64,000 nt of DNA from Paraburkholderia antibiotica (GCF_012927125.1 NZ_JABBFZ010000013.1:62001-126000), one strand, 5' to 3'. Positions 26,904 through 37,059 are shown, counted from the first letter of the stretch. A program made the numbers and translations. The notes: a model not told the origin generated them from the letters alone.

Positions 26904-27023
26904 GGAAACGCGCCCAAGTGAAAAACTTCAACGTAAACCGAGGATTAGCGAACAAAGCTGCGAAGGAACTTTCACTGCACGCGACACTCTGACGCGACCC
27001 ACGGTCGGCCAAAACTACCGTCG

Positions 27024-27572
27024 TCAATACAACTGGAACGACGAAAAAAACTGGTCGACCTGATCCTGCGACAACGCCTGATCGGTGATGATCGCCGCCT
27101 GGTAGACATGCCGCCCGTGCGCGACGAGTCGCGCGTAGACGGTGCGCTGCTCGTGTTTGGGTCCCGCCGCCCCGCTGAGCTTCATTTCGAGACCGGGCGT
27201 CTTGCCGCCCGCGGCGAGCGGGATTTGCACCTCGTGCGCGTCGGGTGCCGCGCCGACGTTGCGCGCGAGACCCGAGCGCAGGAAATCGAGCGCCGCGCGC
27301 TGAGTGGCGTCGCTGTCGTCGGGCAACATCACGGTGCCGACCGCGAACACCGCGTTGCCGGCTTCGGCGGTCTGCATCGCCATCTGCATCGGCGTACCGG
27401 CGATCTGCACCGCGCGCTGGTCGTTGCCCGGCTTGGCCGGGAAATCAACGGTGTAGCCGTTGTCGTTGTTCATCACGGTGCGCCAGTCGAACGTCGGCGA
27501 GCATGCGGCCAGCGCGACACCAAGCGCGAGCGCCGCGGCGACCGTGCCGAGTACCGCGCGGGTGCGGGCCAT
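27024..27572 (-). CDS. Lipoprotein of unknown function
   Basis: A 182-residue protein with a lipoprotein signal peptide: hydrophobic VLGTVAAALALGVALA then the lipobox LAAC at residue ~25. The mature part begins SPTFDWRTVMNNDNGYTVDFPAKPG and contains no motif I can assign. The ATG is placed just before the signal peptide; the open frame upstream of it is an Arg/Trp-rich read-through of a short tandem repeat and is unlikely to be translated. Confidence 0.75.
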   Translation of the reverse strand: MARTRAVLGTVAAALALGVALAACSPTFDWRTVMNNDNGYTVDFPAKPGNDQRAVQIAGTPMQMAMQTAEAGNAVFAVGTVMLPDDSDATQRAALDFLRSGLARNVGAAPDAHEVQIPLAAGGKTPGLEMKLSGAAGPKHEQRTVYARLVAHGRHVYQAAIITDQALSQDQVDQFFSSFQLY

Positions 27573-27959
27573 GGGCGCGAAAGCGCGGCGAGCAGCGGGT
27601 GAAGCGGGTGAATGAAGAACGACATCGCCCGTTCGGCGAACTGCCGGGCGACCGATTAGCGAAAAACGGGACAAAACGCGGGCAAGGAAACGGTGGACGC
27701 TACAAGCAATTTGGAGCATGGGACGGGAGATCAGGCTGACGGGGCGTAAAGCGTCATTATCCGCTGATCCGGCACCGAGGCCGGTCGCGCCGCGCTGCCA
27801 CTCCCGGCTCTTCCGCCACTTCCGCCACTTCCGCCACTTCCAGCCCTTCCGGCGCAACCCACCCCAATGGCGCTACAATAGCCAAGCTATTCAGCACCGG
27901 CTCCAAGCCCGACCGACCCATCGTTCCGCGCCCCTCGCGCGACTCCCGAGGTTCCGTTC
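27573..27959. other. Divergent intergenic region, lipoprotein and tlpA-like gene
   Basis: It holds a short tandem repeat (listed separately) and a TACAAT on the plus strand about 85 bp before the thioredoxin-like gene, with no clear -35. Otherwise nothing recognisable. Confidence 0.4.
27811..27837 (+). repeat. 9-bp tandem repeat, three copies
   Basis: TTCCGCCAC occurs three times head to tail, followed by two degenerate copies. Confidence 0.85.
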
Positions 27960-28496
27960 ATGAGTTCCAATCCGTCCACCGCCACCCGGCGCACGAACCC
28001 GCTTCGCTACCTGATCGCGGCTGTCGTGGCGATCGCCATTGCCATCGCCGGTTACTTCGCGTTTGCGGGCCAGCAGCGCGTGCCCGACGCGACCTTCACG
28101 CTGCTGTCGGGCCAGAAGCTCACGACCGCGGACCTCAAAGGCAAGGTCTATCTGATCAATTTCTGGGCGACGAGCTGCGACACCTGCATGAAGGAAATGC
28201 CGCAGATGGTCGACACCTATAACCGCTTCAAGGGCCAAGGCCTCGAATTCGTCGCGGTGGCAATGAACTACGACGCGCCGATGTACGTGACCAACTACAC
28301 GGCCACGCGTCAGTTGCCGTTCAAGGTCGCGATGGACGACGGCTCGGCCGCGAAGCAGTTCGGCAACGTCCAGCTCACGCCGACCACCTTCGTCGTCGAT
28401 AAGAACGGCAAGATCCTGAAACGCTATGTCGGCGAGCCGCAGTTCGCGGAACTCGACCAGTTGCTCGCCAAGGCGCTCAAAGCGGACTCGGTCTGA
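27960..28496 (+). CDS. TlpA-like membrane-anchored thioredoxin
   Basis: A 178-residue protein with an N-terminal membrane helix (about residues 17-37) and a thioredoxin fold. The active site is WATSCDTCMKEMP, a CxxC pair preceded by Ser rather than the usual Trp, and the cis-proline loop is LTPTTFVVDKNG. Such proteins are periplasmic thiol reductases, often for cytochrome c or copper-site maturation. No cytochrome maturation genes adjoin it, so its target is open. Confidence 0.88.
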   Translation: MSSNPSTATRRTNPLRYLIAAVVAIAIAIAGYFAFAGQQRVPDATFTLLSGQKLTTADLKGKVYLINFWATSCDTCMKEMPQMVDTYNRFKGQGLEFVAVAMNYDAPMYVTNYTATRQLPFKVAMDDGSAAKQFGNVQLTPTTFVVDKNGKILKRYVGEPQFAELDQLLAKALKADSV

Positions 28497-28592
28497 TGCC
28501 TACGAGGCCGCCCGGCCTCACCTGATCCACCCGATCGATCCATACAATCCTCACGCGCCGGCACATCTTCCCGCCGCCGGCGCGCCCGCCTC

Positions 28593-29942
<1,350 letters not shown>

Positions 29943-29973
29943 TGCGTGTTCCGGATGATTCCTGGGGATGAAT

Positions 29974-32061
29974 TCAGGAGCCCGCGGTCAGCGAGTCCTG
30001 CGAGGGGTTCGTCTGCACGCGCGCGCGGCGCAGCGTCAACACGAATAATGCACCGCCATCCGCCGCGTTGCGCGCGACCAGCGAACCGCCGCAATCGCGC
30101 GCGATCGACGACGAAATCGCGAGGCCAAGGCCCAGCCCCTGGCCCATCTCCTTGGTCGTGAAGAACGGCTCGAACAGACGCGGCAACACGTCGTCGGGAA
30201 TGCCGGGGCCATTGTCGACGACCGCGATCGACAGGTTCGCGTCGTCGGCCTCGACCTCGACCACGATGCGCGGCGGATTCAGGCCCGCGGTCGCGTCGAG
30301 CGCGTTGCCGAGCAGGTTGATCAGCACCTGTTCGAGCCGCAGGTCGTCGCAATGCGCGACCAGTTCGGGATGATCGTCGGCGAGGTCGAGCAGCGTGCGG
30401 GCGCCGCTTTGCGCATCGACCAGCACCCACTCGAGCTCGACACCCTGCAAGCGCTTCTGCAGCAGCGCGACGACGTTGCGCAGCGCGCGCACGATCAGCG
30501 CGCGCGCACTACGCGGTCGCGCCCGGCCGACGAACAGCTTCAGCTGATTGGTGATCTTGCCCATCCGCTCGGTGAGCGATGCGATCGCTTCGAGATTCTC
30601 GCGCGCCGACACCTGATCGCCGCGTTCGAGCAGCACGCGCGTGTTGTCGGAGAAACCACGCAGCGCGGCGAGCGGCTGATTCAGTTCGTGCGTGATGCCG
30701 GCCGCCATCTGCCCGAGCGCGGCGAGCTTGCTCGCCTGGATCAGCTCGTCGTGAGCGGCGCGCAGTTCCTGTTCGGCGCGCGTGCGCTCCGCCACTTCCT
30801 TCTGCAACTGCTCGTTCGCCTCCGACAGATCCGCGGTGCGCTCGGCGACGCGCTGGTTCAGCTCCGCGTAGGCCTTTTGCAGCAATGCGCGGCTGCGCAT
30901 CACTTCGCGCACGCGCGCACGGCGCATGCGCCAGTAGAACGCGAGCAGCACCAGCGACAGGTAGCCGAAACCGGTCGCGATGGTCGCCTTGCGCGCGTCG
31001 GCGTCGACCGGATCGACCGGCGACATCGTGATCAGATGCCAGTCCGGCTCGCCCATGCGGCGCCGCGACGCGAGGTAGCGCGGCGCGGAATGGCCACCGC
31101 CGATGCGCAGAATCTGCGCGTCGCCTTCGAGCGTGCGCTCGATCGTCACCGGCAGCGGCGCGATCGGCTGCTGCGCGTACTGGCGCGCCTGGTAGATCGA
31201 ATCGGCGATCTGGCCGGGCAGCGGCCGGATCGTGTGGTACTTCCACGCCGGCACCGAGGACAGAAAGATCACGCCGTGGTCGTCGGTGACGACGAGCGGC
31301 TCGGACGCATCCGTGCCCGGAAACCACTCGAGGTCGAGCTTCACGACCGCGACGCCGACGATCTTGCCGTCGCGCCGCACCGGCTGCGAAATGTAGTAGC
31401 CCGGTGCCTGCGAAATCGTGCCGATGCCGAAGAAGCGGCCGACGCCGCCATTCATCGCATCGAGAAAATACGGTCTGAACTGGTAGCCCGCGCCGACGAA
31501 ACTGCCCGGTCCGCGCCAGTTGCTGGCGGCGACACAGTAGCCGTCGAGCGCGATGATGTAGGTCACCGTCGCGCGCGCGTGACGGTTGAGGTCTTCGAGA
31601 TAGAGATTCGCGCGTGTGACGTTGGCCGGATTCGGATCGATCAGCACGTCCTGCACGATCGGATGCTCGCCGAGCAGATAAGGCAGCGATTCGTAGCGTT
31701 CGAGCGTGCCTTTGAGCGCGCTCGCGGTGCGCTCGGCGCGCACGGCCGCATTGCGCCGCAACGTATCGACGCCGCTCTTCCACGCGAGGCTGTAGGTGAG
31801 CCAGCATGCCGCCGCGAGCCCGGCTGCGAGCGCGAACAGGATCAGCAGGCGGCGCGTCACGTTGGCGAAGTCCGATCGGTGGGGATCGGACATTGTGGCA
31901 TAAGGCGGGACGCCGTCGCGGCCGGCGAAGCCAGGCGCTTCGTCGCGCGCTTCGCCACCGCTTGCGCCGGGCATTTCGCGAGGCGCGCCAGGTGCGCCGG
32001 TGATGCCAGCGGTGTCAGGTAGAGGAGACGCCCCGGAAGGACGCGCGGACGCCGGTTTCAT
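29974..32061 (-). CDS. dctB: C4-dicarboxylate sensor histidine kinase DctB
   Basis: A 695-residue sensor kinase. Two helices (about 70-90 and 350-372) bracket a large periplasmic double-Cache-type domain. After them come a coiled coil (NQRVAERTADLSEANEQL), the phosphorylation-site box GITHELNQPLAALRGF, and the ATP-binding NLLGNALDA, DNGPGIP and GLGLGLAISSSIARD motifs. It senses succinate, fumarate or malate. The first 56 residues are a Gly/Ala/Pro-rich leader; an internal ATG at 31893 is an alternative start. It is 48 bp from dctA. Confidence 0.92.
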   Translation of the reverse strand: MKPASARPSGASPLPDTAGITGAPGAPREMPGASGGEARDEAPGFAGRDGVPPYATMSDPHRSDFANVTRRLLILFALAAGLAAACWLTYSLAWKSGVDTLRRNAAVRAERTASALKGTLERYESLPYLLGEHPIVQDVLIDPNPANVTRANLYLEDLNRHARATVTYIIALDGYCVAASNWRGPGSFVGAGYQFRPYFLDAMNGGVGRFFGIGTISQAPGYYISQPVRRDGKIVGVAVVKLDLEWFPGTDASEPLVVTDDHGVIFLSSVPAWKYHTIRPLPGQIADSIYQARQYAQQPIAPLPVTIERTLEGDAQILRIGGGHSAPRYLASRRRMGEPDWHLITMSPVDPVDADARKATIATGFGYLSLVLLAFYWRMRRARVREVMRSRALLQKAYAELNQRVAERTADLSEANEQLQKEVAERTRAEQELRAAHDELIQASKLAALGQMAAGITHELNQPLAALRGFSDNTRVLLERGDQVSARENLEAIASLTERMGKITNQLKLFVGRARPRSARALIVRALRNVVALLQKRLQGVELEWVLVDAQSGARTLLDLADDHPELVAHCDDLRLEQVLINLLGNALDATAGLNPPRIVVEVEADDANLSIAVVDNGPGIPDDVLPRLFEPFFTTKEMGQGLGLGLAISSSIARDCGGSLVARNAADGGALFVLTLRRARVQTNPSQDSLTAGS

Positions 32062-32109
32062 ACGCAGGCGTCCGCGTTCATTACGACAGGAATTGGCCTG
32101 AGCCGGGAC

Positions 32110-33390
32110 TCAAACGCCGGCCGGCTCTTTGACCGACACGTCGCCGCTCAGCACCGCTTTCAGCTTGCTGCGATCGAGCTCCTTTTCCCATGCCGACACG
32201 ACGACCGTCGCGACGCCGTTGCCGACGATGTTGGTCAGCGCGCGGCACTCGCTCATGAAGCGGTCGATACCGAGAATCAGCACCATCCCCGACAGCGGAA
32301 TCGTCGGCACCACCGCCAGCGTCGCGGCCAGCGTGATGAAGCCCGCGCCGGTCACGCCGCTCGCACCCTTCGAGGTCAGCATCGTCACCGCGAGCAGCGT
32401 CAGCTGCTGGGTCCACGTGAGGTCGGTGTTGGTCGCCTGGGCGATGAACAGCACGGCCATCGTCATGTAGATGTTGGTGCCGTCGAGGTTGAACGAGTAA
32501 CCGGTCGGCACCACGAGGCCCACCACCGAGCGCGAGCAGCCGAGCTTTTCGAGCTTCTGCATCAGCTGCGGCAGCGCGGCTTCGGACGAGCTCGTGCCGA
32601 GCACGATCAGCATCTCTTCCTTGATGTACGCGATGAAGCGCAGGATGTTGAAGCCCACCACCTTCGCGATCGCACCGAGCACGACCACCACGAACACGAT
32701 CGAGGTCAGATAGAACGTGCCGATCAGCTTGAGCATCGGCAGCAGCGAGCCGACCCCGTACTTGCCGATCGTGAAGGCCATCGCGCCGAACGCGCCGATC
32801 GGCGCGAGCTTCGTGATGATGCGCACCATGCCGAACAGCACGTGCGAAATCCCTTCGATGAAGTTCGTCACGACCTTGCCCTTCTCACCGGCCGTCGCGA
32901 GCACCGAGCCGAACAGCAGCGCGATCAGCAGGATCTGCAGGATTTCGCCCTGCGCGAACGCCGACGAAATCGTGTCCGGGATGATGTGCATGAAGAAGTC
33001 GACCGTGCTCTGGCCGTGCGCCTTGGCCGCGTACGACGCGACCGCGCGGCTGTCGAGCGAAGCCGGATCGACGTTGAAGCCGGCGCCCGGACGCAGCAGG
33101 TGCGTCGCGAACAGGCCGAGCACCAGCGCGAAGGTCGACACGATCTCGAAGTACAGCAGCGCCTTGCCGCCGACGCGCCCGACCTTCTTCATGTCCTCCA
33201 TGCCGGCGATGCCGGTCACCACCGTGCAGAAGATGATCGGCCCGATCACCATCTTGATCAGCTTGATGAAGCCGTCGCCGAGCGGCTTCATGTCGATGGC
33301 GAAGTTCGGGGAAAAATGCCCCAGTACGATGCCGATGATGATCGCCACGATCACCTGGACGTACAGCACTTTATGGATAGGTTTCTTCAC
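32110..33390 (-). CDS. dctA: C4-dicarboxylate:cation symporter DctA
   Basis: A 426-residue DAACS-family transporter taking up succinate, fumarate and malate. The serine-rich GTSSSEAALPQLM re-entrant loop, SFNLDGTNIYMTMAVLFIAQA and the GVTGAGFITLAATLA motif are all present; around eight helices are visible. The length is normal. It is the first gene of dctA-dctB-dctD, preceded by a sigma-54 promoter. Confidence 0.97.
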   Translation of the reverse strand: MKKPIHKVLYVQVIVAIIIGIVLGHFSPNFAIDMKPLGDGFIKLIKMVIGPIIFCTVVTGIAGMEDMKKVGRVGGKALLYFEIVSTFALVLGLFATHLLRPGAGFNVDPASLDSRAVASYAAKAHGQSTVDFFMHIIPDTISSAFAQGEILQILLIALLFGSVLATAGEKGKVVTNFIEGISHVLFGMVRIITKLAPIGAFGAMAFTIGKYGVGSLLPMLKLIGTFYLTSIVFVVVVLGAIAKVVGFNILRFIAYIKEEMLIVLGTSSSEAALPQLMQKLEKLGCSRSVVGLVVPTGYSFNLDGTNIYMTMAVLFIAQATNTDLTWTQQLTLLAVTMLTSKGASGVTGAGFITLAATLAVVPTIPLSGMVLILGIDRFMSECRALTNIVGNGVATVVVSAWEKELDRSKLKAVLSGDVSVKEPAGV

Positions 33391-33578
33391 GATGGTTCCT
33401 GCGAGGGGGATGAGCTCATGACCCGTCGCGATGCGAGGCGCGCGAACGATACGTCGTCGCGCGGGCGCGCGCTGGCGGGCCGCTACAAGACGACGAATTC
33501 AGAAATACCGGGAAGGGAAATCGGACATCGTTGTCTCCTTGCTTTTTTGTCGGGCCGTGGCGGCCGCGCGCTCTACTT

Positions 33579-33594
33579 TGCAAGGTCGATGCCA
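33579..33594 (-). promoter_or_regulatory. Sigma-54 promoter for dctA
   Basis: The minus strand reads TGGCATCGACCTTGCA, matching the -24/-12 consensus with correct spacing. Transcription would start near 33568, about 180 nt before dctA. Confidence 0.82.
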
Positions 33595-33648
33595 GATCGA
33601 TATCGGGCGGGAAGTCTTGATTCTTATGGACTTTTTAGCGCTGTCCGG

Positions 33649-33688
33649 CGCGCCTCGTCCGGGATTCCGGAAATCCGGACGAGGCGCG
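33649..33688. promoter_or_regulatory. Candidate DctD upstream activator site
   Basis: Perfect 14-bp arms CGCGCCTCGTCCGG and CCGGACGAGGCGCG flank a 12-bp centre that itself contains TTCCGGAA. A further TCCGGA copy lies in GGAATCCGGAATTC (33693-33706). The block centres about 100 bp upstream of the predicted start site, the usual place for an activator of sigma-54 promoters. Confidence 0.6.
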
Positions 33689-33724
33689 TCGGGGAATCCG
33701 GAATTCATTACGGGTAAATTTACG

Positions 33725-33743
33725 GGAAAACCCGCAAGGGTTT
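33725..33743 (-). terminator. Short terminator-like hairpin after ugpQ
   Basis: AAACCC and GGGTTT pair around TTGC on the minus strand, followed by one more T and TCCCG. The stem is weak but well placed 50 bp past the stop. Confidence 0.4.
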
Positions 33744-33792
33744 CTCCGCTGGCCGTGTAGCCGAACGTGCAGCGGACCCGGCCTGGTCCAGC

Positions 33793-34545
33793 CTAGTCCA
33801 GCAGATCGAGCCGGTCCGTGCAGATCATGTCGACGCCCCATTGCTGGAGCACTTGCGCGCGCGCCGGCTCGTTCACCGTGTAGGCGAGCACCCGCAGCCC
33901 GGCCGCGCGGATCTGCGCGACCAGCGGCTCGCTCAGATAGCGATGACTCGCGTGCAGCGATACGCAGTCGAGTTCGCGCACGATGCGCAGCCAGTCCGCC
34001 GGCACCTGCTCGAACAGCATGCCACGCGGCAGCGACGGCGCGGCGTCGCGCGCGGCGGCGAGCGCCTCAAACGAAAACGACGACAGGAGCGGCGGCGTCT
34101 GGCCTTGCCACAAGCTCAGCGCGCCTTGCGCGACCAGCGTACCGGTGATGACTTCGCGGCCCGGACACGGCTTGATCTCGATGTTCGCGGCGATGCCGTC
34201 GCGCGCGCAGCGCCCAGCCGCGTCGGCGAGCGTGGGCAGCCGTGTTCCGGCGAACTCCGCGCCGCGCCATGCGCCAGCGTCCAGCGTGGCGAGTTGCTGC
34301 CACGTGTGCGCGGCGGCCGGGCCGTGGCCATTGGTCGTGCGATCGAGCGTGTCGTCGTGCAGCAGGAAGAGCGCGTTGTCGGCCGAGAGCTTCGCGTCGA
34401 ATTCGACCATCCGGTAGCCGTAGCGCACGCAGGCGTCGAAACCGGCCAGCGTGTTTTCCGGCGCCAGCGTGCCGCCGCAGCGATGCGCGATCAGCCGCGG
34501 ATAAGGCCAGGGTGCGGATGCACCGTTGTCGATCCCAGTTGCCAC
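33793..34545 (-). CDS. ugpQ: Glycerophosphodiester phosphodiesterase
   Basis: A 250-residue GDPD enzyme that cleaves glycerophosphodiesters to glycerol-3-phosphate and an alcohol. It has the LIAHRCGGTLAPENT motif with the catalytic histidine, the metal-binding EFDAKLSADNALFLLHDDTLDRTTNG segment (as EFDAKLS and LLHDDTLDRTTNG) and IEIKPCPG. The GTG at 34545 is selected because AAGGAA lies 7 nt before it. No ugp transport genes are adjacent. Confidence 0.92.
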   Translation of the reverse strand: MATGIDNGASAPWPYPRLIAHRCGGTLAPENTLAGFDACVRYGYRMVEFDAKLSADNALFLLHDDTLDRTTNGHGPAAAHTWQQLATLDAGAWRGAEFAGTRLPTLADAAGRCARDGIAANIEIKPCPGREVITGTLVAQGALSLWQGQTPPLLSSFSFEALAAARDAAPSLPRGMLFEQVPADWLRIVRELDCVSLHASHRYLSEPLVAQIRAAGLRVLAYTVNEPARAQVLQQWGVDMICTDRLDLLD

Positions 34546-34684
34546 GTGTCGGTTCCTTCGTGATGAGCGGCTGATTTGTGAGCGGTTTCGTGCGTGCCCG
34601 GCGCGTAGTATCGCGCGTCGGGCGCGGCGCTGCGAGTGCCGCGGGCGCTGCAGCACTGAGCGAACGCCAAACCCGCAGCCCAAC

Positions 34685-34706
34685 AAAAAACCCGCACGAC
34701 GGCGGG
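34685..34706 (-). terminator. Intrinsic terminator of lipB-lipA
   Basis: A CCCGC/GCGGG stem with a 6-nt loop is followed on the minus strand by six Ts, 45 bp after the lipA stop. Confidence 0.8.
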
Positions 34707-34750
34707 CTTTTCGATTCCTTCCAGCTAGCGTGAAACGCTGCGCAAGCGCG

Positions 34751-35758
34751 TCAAACCACGCCGGCTCCATGCGCCTGCAAGTCGGCGTGATAGCTCGAAC
34801 GCACCATCGCGCCCACCGCCGCATGCGTGAAGCCCATCTTGTAGGCCTCTTCCTCGTACATCTTGAAGGTGTCCGGATGCACGTACGCACGCACCGGCAG
34901 ATGGTGCTCCGACGGCTGCAGATACTGGCCGATCGTCAGCATGTCGACGTCGTGCTCGCGCAGATCGCGCATCACCTGCAGGATTTCCTCTTCGGTTTCG
35001 CCGAGGCCGACCATCAGGCCGGACTTGGTCGCGACGTGCGGATGCAGCGCCTTGAAGTCCTTCAGCAGCTTCAGCGAATGCGCGTAGTCCGAACCCGGGC
35101 GCGCTTCCTTGTACAGACGCGGCACCGTTTCGAGGTTGTGGTTCATCACGTCGGGCGGCGCTGCGTTCAGGATGCCGAGCGCGCGGTCGAGCCGGCCGCG
35201 GAAGTCCGGCGTCAGGATTTCGATGCGCGTGTCCGGCGACTGCTCGCGCGTCTGCCGGATACATTCGACGAAGTGCGCCGCGCCACCGTCGCGCAGATCG
35301 TCACGGTCGACGCTGGTAATCACGACGTACTTCAGCTTCAACGCGGCGATGGTGCGCGCGAGGTTGGCCGGTTCGTCGGCGTCGAGCGGATCGGGACGGC
35401 CGTGGCCGACGTCGCAGAACGGGCAGCGGCGCGTGCACTTGTCGCCCATGATCATGAAGGTCGCGGTACCCTTGCCGAAGCATTCGCCGATGTTCGGGCA
35501 GCTCGCCTCTTCACAAACCGTATGAAGATTGTGTTCGCGCAGGATCTGCTTGATTTCGTAGAAGCGCGAATTGCCGGTCGCCGCCTTCACGCGGATCCAG
35601 TCCGGCTTCTTCAGCTTTTCGATCGGGATGACCTTGATCGGGATGCGCGCGGTTTTGGCTTGCGCTTTCTGCTTCGCGGTGGCGTCGTAGGCGGCGGGGG
35701 CCGGCACGCCTTCGGGCGCGGGAGTAGCTGCTGCGGGATTCGCGGTTACGTCAGTCAT
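34751..35758 (-). CDS. lipA: Lipoyl synthase
   Basis: A 335-residue radical-SAM enzyme inserting two sulfurs into octanoyl chains to form lipoyl groups. Both iron-sulfur sites are visible: the auxiliary-cluster cysteines in CEEASCPNIGEC and the radical-SAM CTRRCPFC. The RSSYHADLQAHG C-terminus is typical. An N-terminal Ala/Pro-rich extension (residues 6-35) precedes the core. The ATG at 35758 follows the lipB stop by 13 bp. Confidence 0.97.
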   Translation of the reverse strand: MTDVTANPAAATPAPEGVPAPAAYDATAKQKAQAKTARIPIKVIPIEKLKKPDWIRVKAATGNSRFYEIKQILREHNLHTVCEEASCPNIGECFGKGTATFMIMGDKCTRRCPFCDVGHGRPDPLDADEPANLARTIAALKLKYVVITSVDRDDLRDGGAAHFVECIRQTREQSPDTRIEILTPDFRGRLDRALGILNAAPPDVMNHNLETVPRLYKEARPGSDYAHSLKLLKDFKALHPHVATKSGLMVGLGETEEEILQVMRDLREHDVDMLTIGQYLQPSEHHLPVRAYVHPDTFKMYEEEAYKMGFTHAAVGAMVRSSYHADLQAHGAGVV

Positions 35759-35771
35759 TCGTTCGATCCAG

Positions 35772-36503
35772 TCAGGCGGTGAGCGCACCGGCCTGCGGTT
35801 GGGCGACGGCCGCGGGATTGCCGTCGAGGTTTGCGGTGAGGCGTGCTGCAAGGGTACGGGCCACGTCGTCCCAGCCAGCGACGACGCCGAGCGTCGCCAT
35901 ATCGACTGTTTCGAGCCCCGCGTAGCCGCATGGATTGATCGCGAGAAACGGCTGCAGGTCCATGTTCACATTCAGACTCACGCCGTGATAACTGCAGCCG
36001 TTGCGGATTTTCAGGCCGAGCGCCGCGATCTTGGCGCCGGCATGCGGCCCGGCATCGGGCCCGGGCGCCACGTAGATGCCGGGGGCACCCGCCTTACGTT
36101 CTCCGGCGAGATTATACGCCGCCAAGGTATCGATCACGGCCTGCTCGATCCGCGTAACCAGCTCGCGCACCATCAGCTTGCGCCGGCGCAGGTCGAGCAG
36201 CAGATACGCGACCACCTGGCCCGGCCCGTGATAGGTGATCTGCCCGCCCCGGTCGACCTTGACGAGCGGAATCGCGCTGTCGGCGGCGAGCAGGTGGGCC
36301 GGATCGCCGGCCTGGCCGAGCGTGAAGACGGGGGGATGTTCGACGAGCCAGATTTCGTCGGGCGTGTCGGCAGTGCGCGCATCGGTGAACGCGCGCATCG
36401 CGTCGAAACTGGCCTGATAGGGTTCGCGGCCGAGCCAGCGCAGCGTGGGCGGCTCACTGGCGATGGCGGGCGGGGAAGGCGGAGAAACCGGGGTGGCACA
36501 CAT
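35772..36503 (-). CDS. lipB: Lipoyl(octanoyl) transferase
   Basis: A 243-residue enzyme moving octanoate from acyl carrier protein to lipoyl domains, the step before LipA. It shows RGGQITYHGPGQVVAYLL, the catalytic lysine in AKIAALGLKIRNGCSYHG and the catalytic cysteine in INPCGYAGLE. It lies upstream of lipA in a two-gene operon. Confidence 0.97.
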   Translation of the reverse strand: MCATPVSPPSPPAIASEPPTLRWLGREPYQASFDAMRAFTDARTADTPDEIWLVEHPPVFTLGQAGDPAHLLAADSAIPLVKVDRGGQITYHGPGQVVAYLLLDLRRRKLMVRELVTRIEQAVIDTLAAYNLAGERKAGAPGIYVAPGPDAGPHAGAKIAALGLKIRNGCSYHGVSLNVNMDLQPFLAINPCGYAGLETVDMATLGVVAGWDDVARTLAARLTANLDGNPAAVAQPQAGALTA

Positions 36504-36572
36504 GATCCCGGCAGTTTACCGAAATCCGGGCAGGCGCGCCCGCGCTGGACGCCCTACACGGGGTGACAAACA

Positions 36573-36615
36573 GGGGCCGGCAAACACGCGAGATCTCGCG
36601 CCGCTTGCCGGCCCC
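36573..36615. repeat. Nested inverted repeat upstream of lipB
   Basis: Arms GGGGCCGGCAA and TTGCCGGCCCC pair perfectly over 11 bp. Between them lies a separate perfect palindrome, CGCGAGATCTCGCG (36587-36600). No T run flanks it, so simple intrinsic termination is doubtful. Confidence 0.8.
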
Positions 36616-36634
36616 GTAGCGCGTCAGTTACGCG

Positions 36635-36961
36635 TCAAACCGTGCGCCAGCCGCCGCGCACGCGCATCACGAAGCGCTCGCCGATACGCGCGAGCCAGTT
36701 CAGCGCCCGCTCGTCGCAGCGTGTCGGCACCGAGAACGTGATCTTCGAGAACTGCGCGCCCTCGGCGCTCAGCCAGAGCCGCTCGCCGCGCCGCAGATGC
36801 AGCGTGTTGCCCGGCTGCAGGAAGTAGTCGTGCGTATCGTCGCTGCGGGTGACCCATACCGCGCCGCCGCGTACAGTCAGCTTCGTGCTGCGCGCGACCT
36901 TCAGCGGCAGGGTGTCGCCGGTGCGGATTTCATATGCAATGCTAGAGGAAATTTCTCGCAT
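36635..36961 (-). CDS. DUF2917 domain protein
   Basis: A 108-residue protein. The central LKVARSTKLTVRGGAVWVTRSDDTHDYFLQPGN block (as TVRGGAVWVTRSDDTHDY and FLQPGNTLHLRRGERLWLSA) matches the cupin-like DUF2917 family, common in Burkholderiaceae and often beside LysR regulators, as here. Function is unknown. It is divergent from the LysR gene across a 98-bp gap, which suggests that the regulator controls it (inference). Confidence 0.78.
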   Translation of the reverse strand: MREISSSIAYEIRTGDTLPLKVARSTKLTVRGGAVWVTRSDDTHDYFLQPGNTLHLRRGERLWLSAEGAQFSKITFSVPTRCDERALNWLARIGERFVMRVRGGWRTV

Positions 36962-37059
36962 GATGTCCTCGCCAAAAATCGTCTGATGGCTAGAATCGTA
37001 GGTGTAGCAAGGACTTAGGCAAAACGATCAATTTTCACGTCTATGTGAGAAATATTGCG

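Larger units (their letters stand above)
26691..27023. other. AT-rich convergent gap with DnaA boxes
   Basis: No gene. The stretch is AT-rich compared with both flanks and includes a near-palindromic TGATATTTTTAAAAATCA (26803-26820). It contains the two DnaA-box matches listed separately. Because both flanking genes end here, no promoter role is required of it. Confidence 0.6.
33391..33792. other. dctA upstream region
   Basis: A 402-bp control region with the sigma-54 promoter, enhancer-like repeats and the ugpQ terminator, all listed separately. No gene. Confidence 0.65.

Noticed and set aside
27573..27857. N-terminal extension of the lipoprotein frame with Trp/Arg/Lys repeats
   Set aside because: It is the translation of a short DNA tandem repeat and would place 95 residues before a clear lipoprotein signal peptide.
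30352..32022. Long open frame antisense to dctB
   Set aside because: Compositional shadow of a GC-rich gene.
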